A DNA stretch of 64,000 bases from Sipunculus nudus (GCA_026874595.1 CM049321.1:17124479-17188478); one strand, 5' to 3'. Shown: positions 1 to 10,253, counted from the stretch's first letter. Translations and numbers: made by a program. The notes: a model not told the origin generated them from the sequence alone.

Positions 1-244
1 TGTTATAATCCCGAAAGCAAACTGAAGACTATATAAGATACGTCATAAATTTAGAAGAAAATCTATAATTGCCCCAGGCTAGCATGACCGCTGTGTTTAC
101 ACGTGGGCCGCATCCGGCCAGCTAGAGCAAACCACGCTGTAGAATAGCAACGCCAGGGCTTGAGCCAAACACGAATCAGATTGTCAACAGCGCACAATAA
201 AGGAGACACGTCAACAGCATACAATAAAACATACATATGTAACA
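1..244 (-). repeat. 3' LTR, truncated by window edge and internally deleted
   Basis: This stretch matches the 5' LTR of the same element. Position 1 corresponds to about 5501, and the end ACATATGTAACA matches 5979-5990. The outer part of the LTR lies outside the window. Compared with the 5' LTR, about 250 bp are missing at positions 72/73, where the sequence jumps from the match of about 5573 to the match of about 5823. The deleted part includes the TATA box region, so this LTR could not act as a promoter. Confidence 0.9.
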
Positions 245-256
245 CTCCCATTCCTG
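245..256 (-). other. Polypurine tract of the retrotransposon
   Basis: On the minus strand the purine-rich stretch AGGAATGGGAG directly abuts the TG that begins the 3' LTR. This is where a plus-strand primer polypurine tract is expected in an LTR retrotransposon. A second purine-rich run lies a few bases further inside. Confidence 0.65.
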
Positions 257-259
257 TAA

Positions 260-963
260 GAAAAAAGAAAGTTTTTTTTTGGAAAACTTTCTTTTTGCGA
301 TCACAATCTCTAAATCTTTGCAATATATCAAGAACATCTTATTTACAACATTTATTTATCATCTGGTTTACATCATTTCATAAAAATCTCGATAAGCAAT
401 CAGCAAGTACATTGTTTTTCCCTTTAATGTATCTGATTTCAAGATTGTAATCCTATAAAACAAACTCTAACTCAACAGTCATTGATTTTAAAACTTCAAC
501 TTGTCCATGAACGCGAGGGGATTGTAATTACTGAAGAAAATGAGAGGCTTGACTGATGAAGTAACATAAACTTCAAAATGTTGCAATGCCAAAATCAAAG
601 CCAAACATTCCTTTTCAGTCATGGAGTAGTTTTTCTGGTTTGCATTAAACTTTCTAACTAATTGGAGTATAACTAGCATCTACAGCTAACTTAAAATGTA
701 CAGAAAAGTCTGGAGCTACCAAAACTGGTGAACTTTTTGCTTTCAAATTCTGAAATGGATTTTCACACTGAACATTCCATACAAACTTTGTTTCTATTTC
801 AACAAATGAGTCAAAGGTTCAGCTACAGCAGAAAAAAAAATGGACAAAACTTCCTGTAGTATCCAACCATACCAAGAAAACACATTTTTTGTTTTTTGTT
901 TTCTGGTCTAGAAAATGCAGAAATAGCACCTATTTTAGCATCAACAGGTTTTACTTGACCCTG
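260..963 (-). pseudogene. RT thumb/connection and RNase H remnant of the Gmr1-like element
   Basis: Minus-strand translation continues the pol polyprotein after the RT core. At about 840-960 it shows VKPVDAK and, further on, GYYRKFCP, typical of the gypsy RT thumb and connection. The RNase H part follows with KLAVDAS (about 680-700) and KNYSMTEKECLALILALQHFEVYV (split here as KNYSMTEKECLA and LALQHFEVYV, about 560-640), then a degenerate tail to about 290. Stops and frameshifts break it into several frames (only 488-679 is open for 63 codons), and the expected aspartate of the TDH motif reads as SNYN. It is a broken remnant with no expected activity. Confidence 0.8.
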
Positions 964-1758
964 CCCTACAATAGGACCCAAAATGTTACTTTTACATGAC
1001 TAAACTCAAATTTTATTAGGTTGATGGTCAGACGTGCTTCACTGAGTCTTTCGAAGAGGTCGCGAAGAATTTGCAGATGTTTCTCCCAGCTGTCGCTGTA
1101 CATAATAAGGTCATCAATATATGCGTCGCAGCCCTGAATATCCTTGACAACTATATGGATGAGGCGCTGGAACGTGGCTGGCGAGTTCTTCATGCCAAAC
1201 GGCATAATTTTATACTGGTACAGTCCTTGCGGTGTCATAAATGCGGACACTTCTTTTGCTTGCTCTGTCAGTTGAACTTGCCAGAATCCTTTTAGCAAGT
1301 CAAACTCGGAAACATCTGGAGCTACCAACTCTATACAATCATGGATCCTCGGAATCGGGAACGTGTCAGTCTTGGTGACAGAGTTCAGTTTTCGATAATC
1401 TTTGAACATACGGTAACTTCCATCAGGTTTTTGCACAAGAATACAATGGTGAACTCTAGTTACAGTTACTAGGTTCAATAAAATCACTGTCCAGCAAATA
1501 TTGAACCTCATCTTGTAGATACTTTTACTTTTCAGGATTCAGTCCTGCTTCAGGATGCTGCTTGACTGCGCTTGCCTCGCCAACATCAACGTCATGGCAC
1601 AATATGTTAGTTCGCGTTGGAATTTCACTAAACAAATGTTCATAATTCCGCAGCAAGTTCTTGAGGTCTTGTTGTTGTTGTCCGGTAAGGTGTGACAGTT
1701 TGGCATCCAGGTTGTTGAGCACGTCTGAGTTTTTTGGTGGTACTGCTCCACACTGCAT
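964..1758 (-). pseudogene. Reverse transcriptase remnant, gypsy type
   Basis: Open for about 181 codons (1511-966) on the minus strand. The frame has LVQKPDGSYR, DYRKLNSVTKTDTFPIPRI, FDLLKGFWQVQL, MPFGMKNSPATFQRL and the catalytic YIDDL box (1107-1121). All are diagnostic of Ty3/gypsy reverse transcriptase, which copies element RNA into cDNA in the virus-like particle. The upstream linker (1758-1525, another frame) has HLTGQQQQDLKNLL and HDVDVGEASAVKQHP, which usually precede the RT fingers. A frameshift or loss at about 1512-1530 separates the two, and the stretch just before LVQKPDG is scrambled. It lies downstream of integrase, which is the unusual order. Confidence 0.9.
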
Positions 1759-1771
1759 GTCTAGATCACAC

Positions 1772-2642
1772 TTACAAATCAGTTTCTACTCTAGCTGAGT
1801 CAGGGTCAGTTTTTACAAAATTGACAGCAGTAACATTATGTACAACATCTGATGTGCTATTTCTGTCATAATATGGTTTCAACATGTTAACATGGTACCG
1901 TCGTTTCTTCTCACGCCTATCTGGTTTCAACAGTCTGTAATTTAAATCACTGACTTTCTTGTCATCAATGTAAGGACCGAAATACCTAGCATACAGAGGT
2001 CTGCCAGGGATGGGAAGTAAGGCAAGGACCTTTTCACCAGGCTCAAACGTCCTACTTACACTATGCTTGTCATATTTTGTTTTCATTTAACTTGCTGGAG
2101 TAAGCCAGACATTAGATTAGACCCTTGGTCAGACTGGACGGATTTTAATAATCCAAAAGTTGTAAAAAACTTGATCAGAGCCTTGACAAAACTTTTGGCA
2201 TTAATTTTGCGAAATGGTATTGCCTCAGGGAGCCTGGTAGATGCGCACATAATTGTCAGCAAGTATTCATGTCCAGATTTTGTTTTGGGCAGTGATCCAA
2301 CACAGTCAACAATAATCCTACTAAATGATTCCTCGAAAGCAGGAATAGGCCTCAGTGGGGCCTTAGGAGGATTCTGATTGGGCTAGCCCCTACCATCTGG
2401 CATGTGTGGCATGATTTACAGTATTGTACAACATCTGTCCTGAGGTTAGGCCAATAGAAGTGTGTACTAACTTTCTGATAAGTTTTATTTATACCAGACA
2501 AATGGCCTCGTGTGACATGCTTAGAATTTCATTGCGATAGCTTTTGGACATTACTATTTGATGTTCGATGGCCTACTCATCATCAGCGCATACTTCAGGT
2601 GGTCGCCATCTACGCACAAGCACTCCATTTTTAACATAGAAA
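1772..2642 (-). pseudogene. Integrase remnant with internal deletion of the catalytic core
   Basis: Minus-strand pieces in order are NGVLVRRWRPPEVCADDE (about 2638-2580), then an HHCC zinc-binding region (H..H and CKSCHTC, about 2520-2400, frame-shifted near 2505). The catalytic core starts with FSRIIVDCVGSLPKTKSG (first Asp, about 2310) and VQSDQGSNLMSG (second Asp, about 2125). The sequence then jumps at about 2090 straight to the C-terminal part, KTKYDKHSVSR, GEKVLALLPIPGRPL, ARYFGPY and NMLKPYYDR (2086-1880). Roughly 100 or more residues, including the catalytic Glu, are missing at this junction. The product would have inserted cDNA into host DNA, and this copy cannot. Confidence 0.85.
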
Positions 2643-2924
2643 CAAAAACTGGGCTCTGTGACAGTTCATCTTTAGAAACTGCCCTGGGAAACAAACATGA
2701 TATATCAGAGTCCTTATGCTGTTCTACGATAATTTATGACCTTGAAAATCCTGCATCCTGTACGGGCGAGTCGTTAGACTCCTAGAGTGTTATTATCTGG
2801 ACCATTATCCTTATGTGTGTTATTCTTGGCCATAGATCTTGTTACAGCACATGAAGGATACAAACCACGAATTTCCTGACTTTCAGGATCAGTGTCCTTC
2901 CTGATCAAGTGACGGCTTTTCTCT

Positions 2925-3343
2925 CACTATTGGTACAGGCTGTATTTGTCATCCGCAACATCCTGGCCTAGCAGCAATTGAATTCCCTTAAAAGGTAAAG
3001 TAGTTCTTATGCCCACAGTGATATTCTCAGAAATCAAATCTGACTTTAAATGGATACTGTGAAGCGGAACTGAAATGTGCTTGTCTGAAAACACACCATT
3101 AACAAGTGCATGTGCACCAGTAAAGGCCCCATTAGAAATTGACGAAGTGTCTGCTTACATGAGAGTTTGGCCTGAACCAGTATCCCTCCAAATTCTAATA
3201 GGGGTAGAGTAAGAAAAATCACTTGAAAGTGATACAAAACCATCATGTAAGAATGGCTCAAATAACTCCATTTCAGAGTCAGGAGAGGAATATATTACCT
3301 CAGTTTCATCAAACAAAGAACTGACATTGACAGTGTCAGTCAT
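2925..3343 (-). pseudogene. Aspartic protease remnant of the element
   Basis: Minus-strand translation shows FVSLSSDF, then RIWRDTGSGQTLM with the catalytic D-T-G triad (3173-3184), followed by ISVPLHSIHLKSDLI and a LLGQDVADDK motif (about 2960-2990) resembling the C-terminal LLGxD of retrotransposon proteases. This enzyme cleaves Gag-Pol. Stops after QTLM and frame changes split it. It lies between the gag zinc knuckle and the integrase, as expected for the gag-PR-INT-RT-RH order. Confidence 0.75.
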
Positions 3344-3513
3344 AAACTCTTTTTCAGAGTCATTTTAGGAATCTACATCCTTATTACCATCAAACTCCTC
3401 ATGGGAGTCAACAGAGGAATTATCCGCAGCAGAAACAAACTTCTGTTTGTCATAAGAGGACCCTGCCTCATTTGAAATACTCTCGGAAGAGTCATAAAAG
3501 GACTTAGCCTTAT

Positions 3514-4935
3514 TCAGAGAATACTCCTCGCAGGAGTCTTGAAAGGACCTAGCCTAATTAAATTATTGCAGAAATCGGCTGAGGTTTTTACCGCACAAGC
3601 AACGGATTCTTCATTGGAGTCAGACGGCACGTTGGTCTCCATAGCATCGAACCCTTTTTTAGAGTCAATAAAGGAGTTGTACCCCTTATTTACATGAAAA
3701 GAGCCTGACTTTTGTACTATGCTATGCATAGATTTTGAAACAAAATTTGCAAGTTCCCAGCAGTCAGAAATTAGATGACTTTCCTTTTTGCAGTAATTAC
3801 AGATTTTCTCTGAAAATGACTGGCCTTGGTTGGATTCAGACACAGTGGACGTGGACTGAGGTGTAGCAATGGACTTTGCTGAATTATAAGGACTACTAGT
3901 TCTGGGTGACTGCGCTTTAAACTTCTTTTGACCATACTGATTTACATTCTTGTTTGTGAATGACTGGTTTGCTTTGCTAGTAAAGGATATTTTGTGTGTT
4001 AATGAATAATCACCAGCTAATTGAGCAGCAATGTCAAGTGTTTAAGGAATTTTCTCATCCAGAAAAGTTTTAACATCTGCGTTAATGAATCGCTTAAATT
4101 CTTCAAGCAAAATCAACTGGCGCAAATTGGCATAATCTTTCATTACATTTTTAGAACTACACCAGCGATCAAAAAACTGCTTTTTGTCCTAGCAAATTCG
4201 ACGTAGGTATGTTCGTTGTGCTTTTCCCGATTTCTGGCGATAAGCCTAACTAACTAACTCATAACCGTTTAGGATAAACCGTTTTACCAGGTCATAGTCA
4301 GCAGCAGCTTCTACTGAAAGCTCTGTATAAATTTCTCTGGCCTTGCCAGGCAATACACTTTGTAACAGCAAAGTCCAATTTTCTATCGGCCATTTTAAAT
4401 TTTCAGCTACCTTCTCAAAGTGTAAGGAAAATTTATCAACCTCTTTTTCTTGAAAAGATGAGACAAGTCTAATGTGTTTGGCAAAATCAAAACTGTGAGT
4501 TGGGGCAGCACGTAGACTATATTTTAGTTTAAGTCTTTGTAACTCCAGTCATTTTAACTCAATTTCTTTTTCTTTTTCTTTTTCCAGTCCGTCTCATTCT
4601 ATTTCTTTTTTCTAGTCTTTCTCTTTCTATTTCTATTTTTTTGTTTTTCATATCCCTCTCTTTAAATGCTAGCTCATGTTGCATTTCCAACTTTTTTTTA
4701 AAATTCTAATTGCATAGCAAGGCTGTCTTTTTTATGTGTCCACTTCACTCCCTTCAATTAAACCTTTGCTAACTAGATCCTGCATGATTTTTGCAATGAT
4801 ATCAGGCTTTCTCAAAGCTTTTTTAACACTTAGCCCAATGTGTTGTCCCAAACGCAACAATTGTTCCTTTGTCAACTGTTCAAGTTGATCAGGGTCGGGA
4901 TCCTCAACAAATTTCTCAGGTTTGAAATCTGCCAT
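3514..4935 (-). pseudogene. Gag remnant with SCAN-like capsid segment and CCHC zinc knuckle
   Basis: The start codon is at 4935, and the first 67 codons (MADFKPEKFVEDPDPDQLEQ onward) are open. At about 4500-4260 the minus strand encodes FDFAKHIRLVSSFQEKEVDK, then WPIENWTLLLQSVLPGKAR and YDLVKRFILNGYEL. This helical capsid segment resembles the gag region from which the vertebrate SCAN domain is held to derive. Further on are EEFKRFINADVKTFLDEK (about 4110-4050), LAGDYSLTHK (about 4020-3990) and a zinc knuckle CNYCKKESHLISDC (C-x2-C-x4-H-x4-C, about 3810-3768). Stops and frameshifts at about 4730, 4260-4230, 4040 and 3510 break it. Gag would form the virus-like particle and bind element RNA. 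Confidence 0.85.
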
Positions 4936-5067
4936 GTTAAGATGTTAAAACAATAACAAAAAACAATTGAGAACAATGTAATGTAAACAATGTGTTATCA
5001 TTGTTAACAATGCATTGTAAACAATGTGTCTAGGTCAAGGCCCAATAAATTTTCAAAACTATTAAGC

Positions 5068-5091
5068 CTCCCAGACGAGCCCATAATTTTA
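5068..5091 (-). other. Probable primer-binding region of the retrotransposon
   Basis: Immediately inside the 5' LTR, the minus strand reads ATGGGCTCGTCTGGGAGG after a short AT spacer. This resembles primer-binding sites complementary to tRNA-Pro 3' ends (GGCTCGTC followed by GGGA), with mismatches. The tRNA assignment is an inference. The leader between here and the gag start has repeated ACAATG and ATTGTTAACAAT palindromic motifs. Confidence 0.45.
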
Positions 5092-5990
5092 TGTTACGGA
5101 ACCTTATATCAACAGATCACGTGGTCATGACAAACATAAATTTTGTAATGGAGATAAAAAAAATGATTCTGTAACACTAGGCAGCGAGAAATGCCTAGGG
5201 GACAGAATAATGAAGTCAGTGTTTTTTTTTGTTAACAAATAATTATAGTTCTATTCTTAAAACAATCCTAACATTTAATACACTAAATAAAAAAAAATTC
5301 ACACTTTAACAATGGTACAACAGCAAATCAATACAAGTATATAATTAAGGTGTACAGTACCTGGATACCACCAGTGTAACAGCGATAACAAGTCCTTTAT
5401 AAGGTACAACCCAGATGAACAGTTCACATAAATATTCTCAGAGAATAACAGTCCAGTTCATTCACAAAATAAGTCCGTTGTAATCCCAAAGTGAAGCTCT
5501 TGTTATAATCTCGAAAGCAATCTGAAGACTATATAAGACCCGTCACAAATTTAGAAGAAAATATATAATTGCCGCACCTATAGGAAAAGGTCCACAACTG
5601 ATTACACGCTTCTGTGTCCACTGGAATGTTTCTCTCCTCTCTCTCGATTCTAAAAAAAACAGCCCCTTTATATAACTTTTCACCCCAAGCCTTTCCATAT
5701 CTCGAACAATCCGAATAACCCAATAGTACACACATTACAGGAAACATCTAGAACAACATCGCTGTGTTTCTACATATCAGGGTTAACACGTGGGCCGGCC
5801 AAGCCCGACCAGGCGAGAAAGCCCCAGATAAGTATGACCGCTGTGTTTACACGTGGGCCGCACCAGGCCAGCTAGAACAAGGAACGCTGAAGCATAGCAA
5901 CGCTAAAGCTTGAGCCAAGCACGAATCAGAATGTCAACAGCGCACAATAAAAGAGACACGTCAACAGCTCACAGTAAAACATATGTAACA
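5092..5990 (-). repeat. 5' LTR (899 bp) of the Gmr1-like element
   Basis: Read on the minus strand it starts TGTTACATATG (5990) and ends CCGTAACA (5092), with 5'-TG...CA-3' ends. A TATA box (TTTATATA on the plus strand, 5668-5675) marks the likely U3/R promoter. In the related LTRs an AATAAA signal follows further on, here mutated to AATAGA. The plus-strand ends agree with the solo LTRs at 41055-41904 and 50465-52812 in reverse complement. The 62- to 72-codon frames inside the LTR are not considered coding. Confidence 0.9.
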
Positions 5991-7145
5991 ATATATATAT
6001 AATGCATCACAATGAAAGTGCTCTACCGTACGAGGAGAATTTATAATGTTAAATAACCTCAACGAACCAAATAACCCAAGCTTAATCTAGTCATTTTAAA
6101 CGGACTTAATTCACACTAGTTTCAGTTAGTACCTGAGAAGTGGGCCGGCTGGCAAGATGAACTCACGAAACAGTAATGTAGTACATCATGAATAATTATA
6201 TGTATATATATACATTAAGAGAGAGAGAGAGAGAAATAAAGTCGATTTAAAAAAAAATACTGATAAAACTATTTTGGTGTTAAATACGAACATTCTGGAA
6301 AAAAAGATATAAAAAGAAAGGTGGTCAAGAGCGAGCGGTGGGGGTTGGGGATATGACGCAAAAACCACCACCCTTTTGGTTCGCGGCTGATGGCGCATCT
6401 TTTAACTGGTGATCATATTAAATCTGCCTACAAGTCTCTTCTACCGGTCGTCTTTTAAATCATGCTGGGACAGCGATGTGATAGATCTATGTATTATGTG
6501 TAGCCTTGACGCCGGGGGTTGTATAATAGAAGCTCCTAAATCGGATGTAATTAAAACGACGTGAAGAGACTGTATTGATTTACTACTCAGTAGCTGGGTA
6601 GTGATTAAGCCCAATCAGATAAGTTTGCATGACTTGTCTGTCCGTGACGGCAGCAGCATGGCCTGATGGGCGGCCAGGTCAGCTTACAAATGACGTTGCA
6701 CAAGGTGGTTAAGTATTGTATTAATACTTAAGCACTTCCCGAAATCTCAGGGTAATGATTAACACGTGGTTTCCATTGAACCCTCTAAAGGTATAAGACT
6801 TTAGCGTAAAAACAGGTTTTAAATACTGTGGTTGCTTTTTTATTCGCGAGGGTTTTAAATTCGCGATATTTGCGAATGTGACTTAATCGCGAATATGAAA
6901 CCCTCGGGAATAACATGTCCTTTCAAATACAACGAACAAGAGGGGATGATGCATCTGGACATTATTTATCACACCTTTTGAAACAACCTAACCAGCAATC
7001 GGTGCCTTGTATCTAGATTGGCCATGCAAACAAGCAAAAAACACTGTAAAACGCGGTAATCACAAGGGATATACATATCGACTGTGAAACCGGTCCTTGG
7101 TGAATGACAGAACCAGAAATGAGTGGGGAATTATAAGATTTAGTA
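5991..7145. other. Anonymous AT-rich sequence
   Basis: No coding region was recognised. A (GA)n run lies at about 6210-6235. A short hairpin of TTCGCGA-type repeats at 6826-6912 is listed separately. A poly-A/T-rich stretch begins directly at the element boundary (ATATATATAT at 5991). Confidence 0.5.
6826..6912 (+). repeat. TTCGCGA-rich hairpin repeat module
   Basis: The stretch reads CTGTGGTTGC, then TTATTCGCGAGGGTTTT near its left side and AAACCCTCGGGAATAA at its right end, an imperfect inverted repeat with further TCGCGA and TTTGCGAA motifs inside. Its reverse complement matches about 54560-54605 and 43670-43715, and related modules lie at 7150-7300, 42895, 43260 and 54160. It appears to be a dispersed non-coding repeat, probably a MITE derivative. 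Confidence 0.65.
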
Positions 7146-7149
7146 TGAT

Positions 7150-7300
7150 TTATACTCAATTTAAAACCAATACTAATACTGCTGTACCTAGACTTTAGAA
7201 GCTCTGGTGCAATCGTAAAAATGGAGCCCACGCGAAACGTACATAATGAAGAAATCATGAAATTTCAGCCTCGCGAATATAAAAGAATCCACAGTAATTC
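7150..7300 (-). repeat. TTCGCGA-family repeat, second module type, reversed
   Basis: The reverse complement begins TTACTGTGGATTCTTTTATA and contains GATTTCTTCATTATGTACG and TTTCGCG. This matches 43259-43420 and 54150-54290, including the downstream GTACAG(C/T)AGTATT and AAATT(G/T)A parts. It is therefore a dispersed element of about 150 bp. Confidence 0.7.
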
Positions 7301-7858
7301 GTATTAATACCCGTCTCTTTTGGATGTTATTAACACTCTTTATACAGGGGATTACGTTGCAGGTCGTTCCGCTGAGTGGTGTCGCAGTTTGAAAAATTGC
7401 CATACCACTCTCTAATTAGATATAATAACAATTCTAGGCCTTATGTTAGCTCTGGTGTTGAAACTCCGAAAAAACTTTTTATGCAAAGCAGCGGTTAAAT
7501 GGAAGGAGATCTGGAGCAACCGCAGTGGCACTACGTAAGGAGCAGCAAGTGTTAATATATTTTCCCTTTTTACACGTGAGCTCTGAATTTAATATGGCAT
7601 TGACAGGCGTAAACTTTTATTATGTATATTTCAAGCATTTAGGACATATCTGTAAATGAAAAATTCTTCTCATTTTGATAATTCATAATCAATATTTGTG
7701 TATACGGTACATTCACATGTTCAGTTACTAGTTTTGAAATAATATACGAACGGTCTTCCATTTTTACTATTCGCTGAATCATTTTTAATGTGAGGTCATT
7801 AGGATAGAAACACAGTAGAAGTAAAAGTATAACCATGGAGATAACAGTTGTTGCTTGA
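7301..7858. other. Anonymous AT-rich sequence
   Basis: I see no gene, RNA gene or clear repeat here. A 65-codon frame on the minus strand (7836-7639) has a composition expected by chance in AT-rich DNA. Confidence 0.4.
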
Positions 7859-8185
7859 CTATTTATCTTTGCACTTTCGAATTAACTTTCGTATTCCGTT
7901 ACACGCGGCTGTATGCGCGTCATAATATCTTTGCCTCATGTATGGCTTCCCAAACTGTTTGCTTGTCAGTGCGGTCCGTGCAGGACGCAAATCCACCTCG
8001 TCTTCTGTGAACAATTTCTCCTCTTCCTCATCAACCAGTGTTTCAAAATCACACATAGCATCGACCCCATCTACGGTCAGATTTTCTAACATATCCGTAT
8101 ATTCCTCATCTTTACATTCGTTCGCCATGATTGTTTTGATATTGGGGTTGCCCAGCGACGCTGCGAAAACCACGCGATACGTCAT
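7859..8185 (-). CDS. Candidate small protein or first exon, unknown function
   Basis: This is a 108-codon minus-strand frame. An internal ATG at 8127 lies in a good initiation context (AATCATGGC) and would give an 89-residue product beginning MANECKDEEYTDMLENLTVD. The middle is acidic (LVDEEEEKLFTEDEVD) and the C-terminal third is basic (KPYMRQRYYDAHTAACNGIR, then KLIRKCKDK and a stop). The region is richer in GC than its surroundings. No domain is recognised. The basic, helix-prone tail with RxARTALTSK loosely resembles N-terminal parts of transposon ORFs, but that is speculation. A 136-codon frame on the opposite strand is probably its shadow. A frame of this length is near what chance allows in 64 kb. 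Confidence 0.35.
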   Translation of the reverse strand: MTYRVVFAASLGNPNIKTIMANECKDEEYTDMLENLTVDGVDAMCDFETLVDEEEEKLFTEDEVDLRPARTALTSKQFGKPYMRQRYYDAHTAACNGIRKLIRKCKDK

Positions 8186-8348
8186 GAATTACGCGAGACT
8201 CGGGTTCGGAACATCTCGGATTCGGCCGAGTTGCTCCGAATGGGAAAAGAACAAGGTTGAGTCACTGACACTCGACACGTTGACCCCGTGGGGGATGAGA
8301 GAAGCATTAAAGAGTCCCTCTCGTCGTTGCTGTTCAAAAATTTCTTAG

Positions 8349-10252
8349 CACTAATAATTTTTGTTTACCTTACTTTGAGTTGCTTTTCATCTGGTTTGTG
8401 CAGTTATCTCATTAAAAGAACACATTCTTAGAACACGGCTTCTTAGCCTCCGTTCCCTCGGATAAAATTATGGCCTATATGGCCTTGCGTGATGTTAAAA
8501 TAACTGTTTAAAGGGACATATTCACACGCCATGTGCGTTAATTACAAGACACAAGATGCTTTTTCTTTGAAATAATATAATATACAGCCTGTCAATATTT
8601 CGTTTTCAAATCGTTTGCCCACATATGCACGCAAGTGCCGATTTACCAGCGCCATGCCATCAGTGGCGGAACGTATAAACATAGCGCGCCACCTGATGGC
8701 CATTTTTAACAACCTTACACATCAAAATTTTTTTTTTCTTCTTCTTCTTTCATTTAACTTCTGTTTGTTTAAGGATTGAGGCGCAGGGGAAAGCTTGGAC
8801 CTCTGTACACGCAGTCTTGTTATTTTAAACATACACACATGGCCTGTGCTTATTCACCCACCCACTACCATCATAACGTAAAAAACTCTTGGAGATTCCC
8901 AGCGACGGGACGGTTTTACTGGGGAACGTCTGCATTCAGCCAGAATGCCCTACCAGCTTGAGATAGTACACACATTATTCCAATTGTTTATGTACATTAA
9001 GGTCAGTCGCCATCTTTGTTGTTTTCTTTACATTTGAAATAAGATTAAATTTTGACTTTCATTGTAGTATTTATAAAAAAATACCGTAATCGGAGCCTAC
9101 ATTGTTACCTCCGCTTGGGTCAATTAATGTAAAAAAGACTCACCAGCCTATTTCACAGTTGAGCTCCGGAACAAAGATAACCCTGAACCCTGATACAATA
9201 AATGACTCCAGTCCTCACGCCAGGACAAAATATCTGCCCATATCACAATGGTATCACATCTGTTGAATTTAAAAAAAGTATGTCGCGATGACAGAGAACG
9301 ATTGTTTAACGAGTATTATCCTGGCCCACCAAAAATCATGTTTAAGTAAATGACAAGCAGACAAACCAATCAACCGACCAAACAATAAAAAGACAAAGTT
9401 AGCATTCAAAGGAATATATCATAACTGTCCGGCCTGCTGCGTTCTTAATTATTAGTCCCACCTTTATATACCAGTAACCTCACTGCTTAAATTTACATAA
9501 GAACAAAAGTAAGCATTGTTTAATTGATATTACAAGCACTACTCTACCCTGTACCCCCCGTTTTATTTTTTTTTTAAATCTAAAAGAGACTAGGTTTGCT
9601 TATCTTATAGAAGTATAAACAACTGGAAAATAATTGCCGTGCGTTTGGCCACCGAAAATGCAGGCAAAATGAGGGAGTTTAAAGATACGATCCTAATTTA
9701 TCATTTGGTACTGCGTTATGGTGTTGGTAGGCTGGCCCTTCAGATTTTCGTGTGACACACGAGGTTAAGTCACAAGATCTCACTTCCTTTCAATGAGCGA
9801 GCAGCAATCATTAAGCCCTCTCCATTTCAGCTAGAAGGCCTTAATCACTGTCTTGGGCAACCGGAAATGCATTCTAGACCGGGAGAGTCAAATGGACACT
9901 CTAAGCCGGATGTAATAGACTATTTCCAGCTCATTTGTGCCAAATGGCCCCAGTGACGTCATAGATGGCCGCTTATGCCATTGAGGGGCGTTCATTTACC
10001 GAGAACGACCAATTTAGATTCATATTTCCCCCAAGGTCACTGGGCTAAGAAATGGCATTCAACCTGCTGTTCATGACAGATACCAATCGGAGAAAGTCTC
10101 TGAGATCCACTACAGATATTTTGACCCGACAGGTCATAACCTTGGCTCACATGGTCATCCTAATAACAGAGAACTACTCATATTAACAAAAGAGTTCTAG
10201 AACTACTCATGTCAGATAATATTATTCAATTTCCTTGCTATATTTTCTTTAT
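8349..10252. other. Anonymous sequence without recognised genes
   Basis: I see no convincing coding region. There are short homopolymer and TTC runs (about 8730-8752) and AT-rich stretches. A 12-bp direct repeat AGAACTACTCAT lies at about 10150-10210. Confidence 0.4.
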
Positions 10253-10253
10253 A

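Larger units (their letters stand above)
1..5990 (-). mobile_element. Decayed Ty3/gypsy LTR retrotransposon, Gmr1-like domain order
   Basis: A nearly full-length LTR retrotransposon lies on the minus strand and runs off the left window edge. Read along the minus strand it has a 5' LTR (5990-5092), a primer-binding region, gag (about 4935-3514), protease (about 3343-2925), integrase (about 2642-1772), reverse transcriptase (about 1758-964), RNase H (about 963-260), a polypurine tract and part of the 3' LTR (244-1). Integrase precedes reverse transcriptase, unlike ordinary gypsy elements and like the Gmr1 group. The RT (YIDDL box) and the gag zinc knuckle are gypsy-type. All coding parts carry stops, frameshifts or deletions, so this copy cannot be autonomous. 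Related solo LTRs lie at 41055-41904 and 50465-52812. Confidence 0.9.

Noticed and set aside
1-5990. Classification as Ty1/copia because integrase precedes RT
   Set aside because: The RT core (YIDDL, FDLLKGFWQV), the CCHC gag and the GPY-like integrase C-terminus are gypsy-type. The order fits the Gmr1 group.
7938-8348. 136-codon plus-strand frame
   Set aside because: It is antisense to the 7859-8185 candidate and has low-complexity Ser runs typical of shadow frames.
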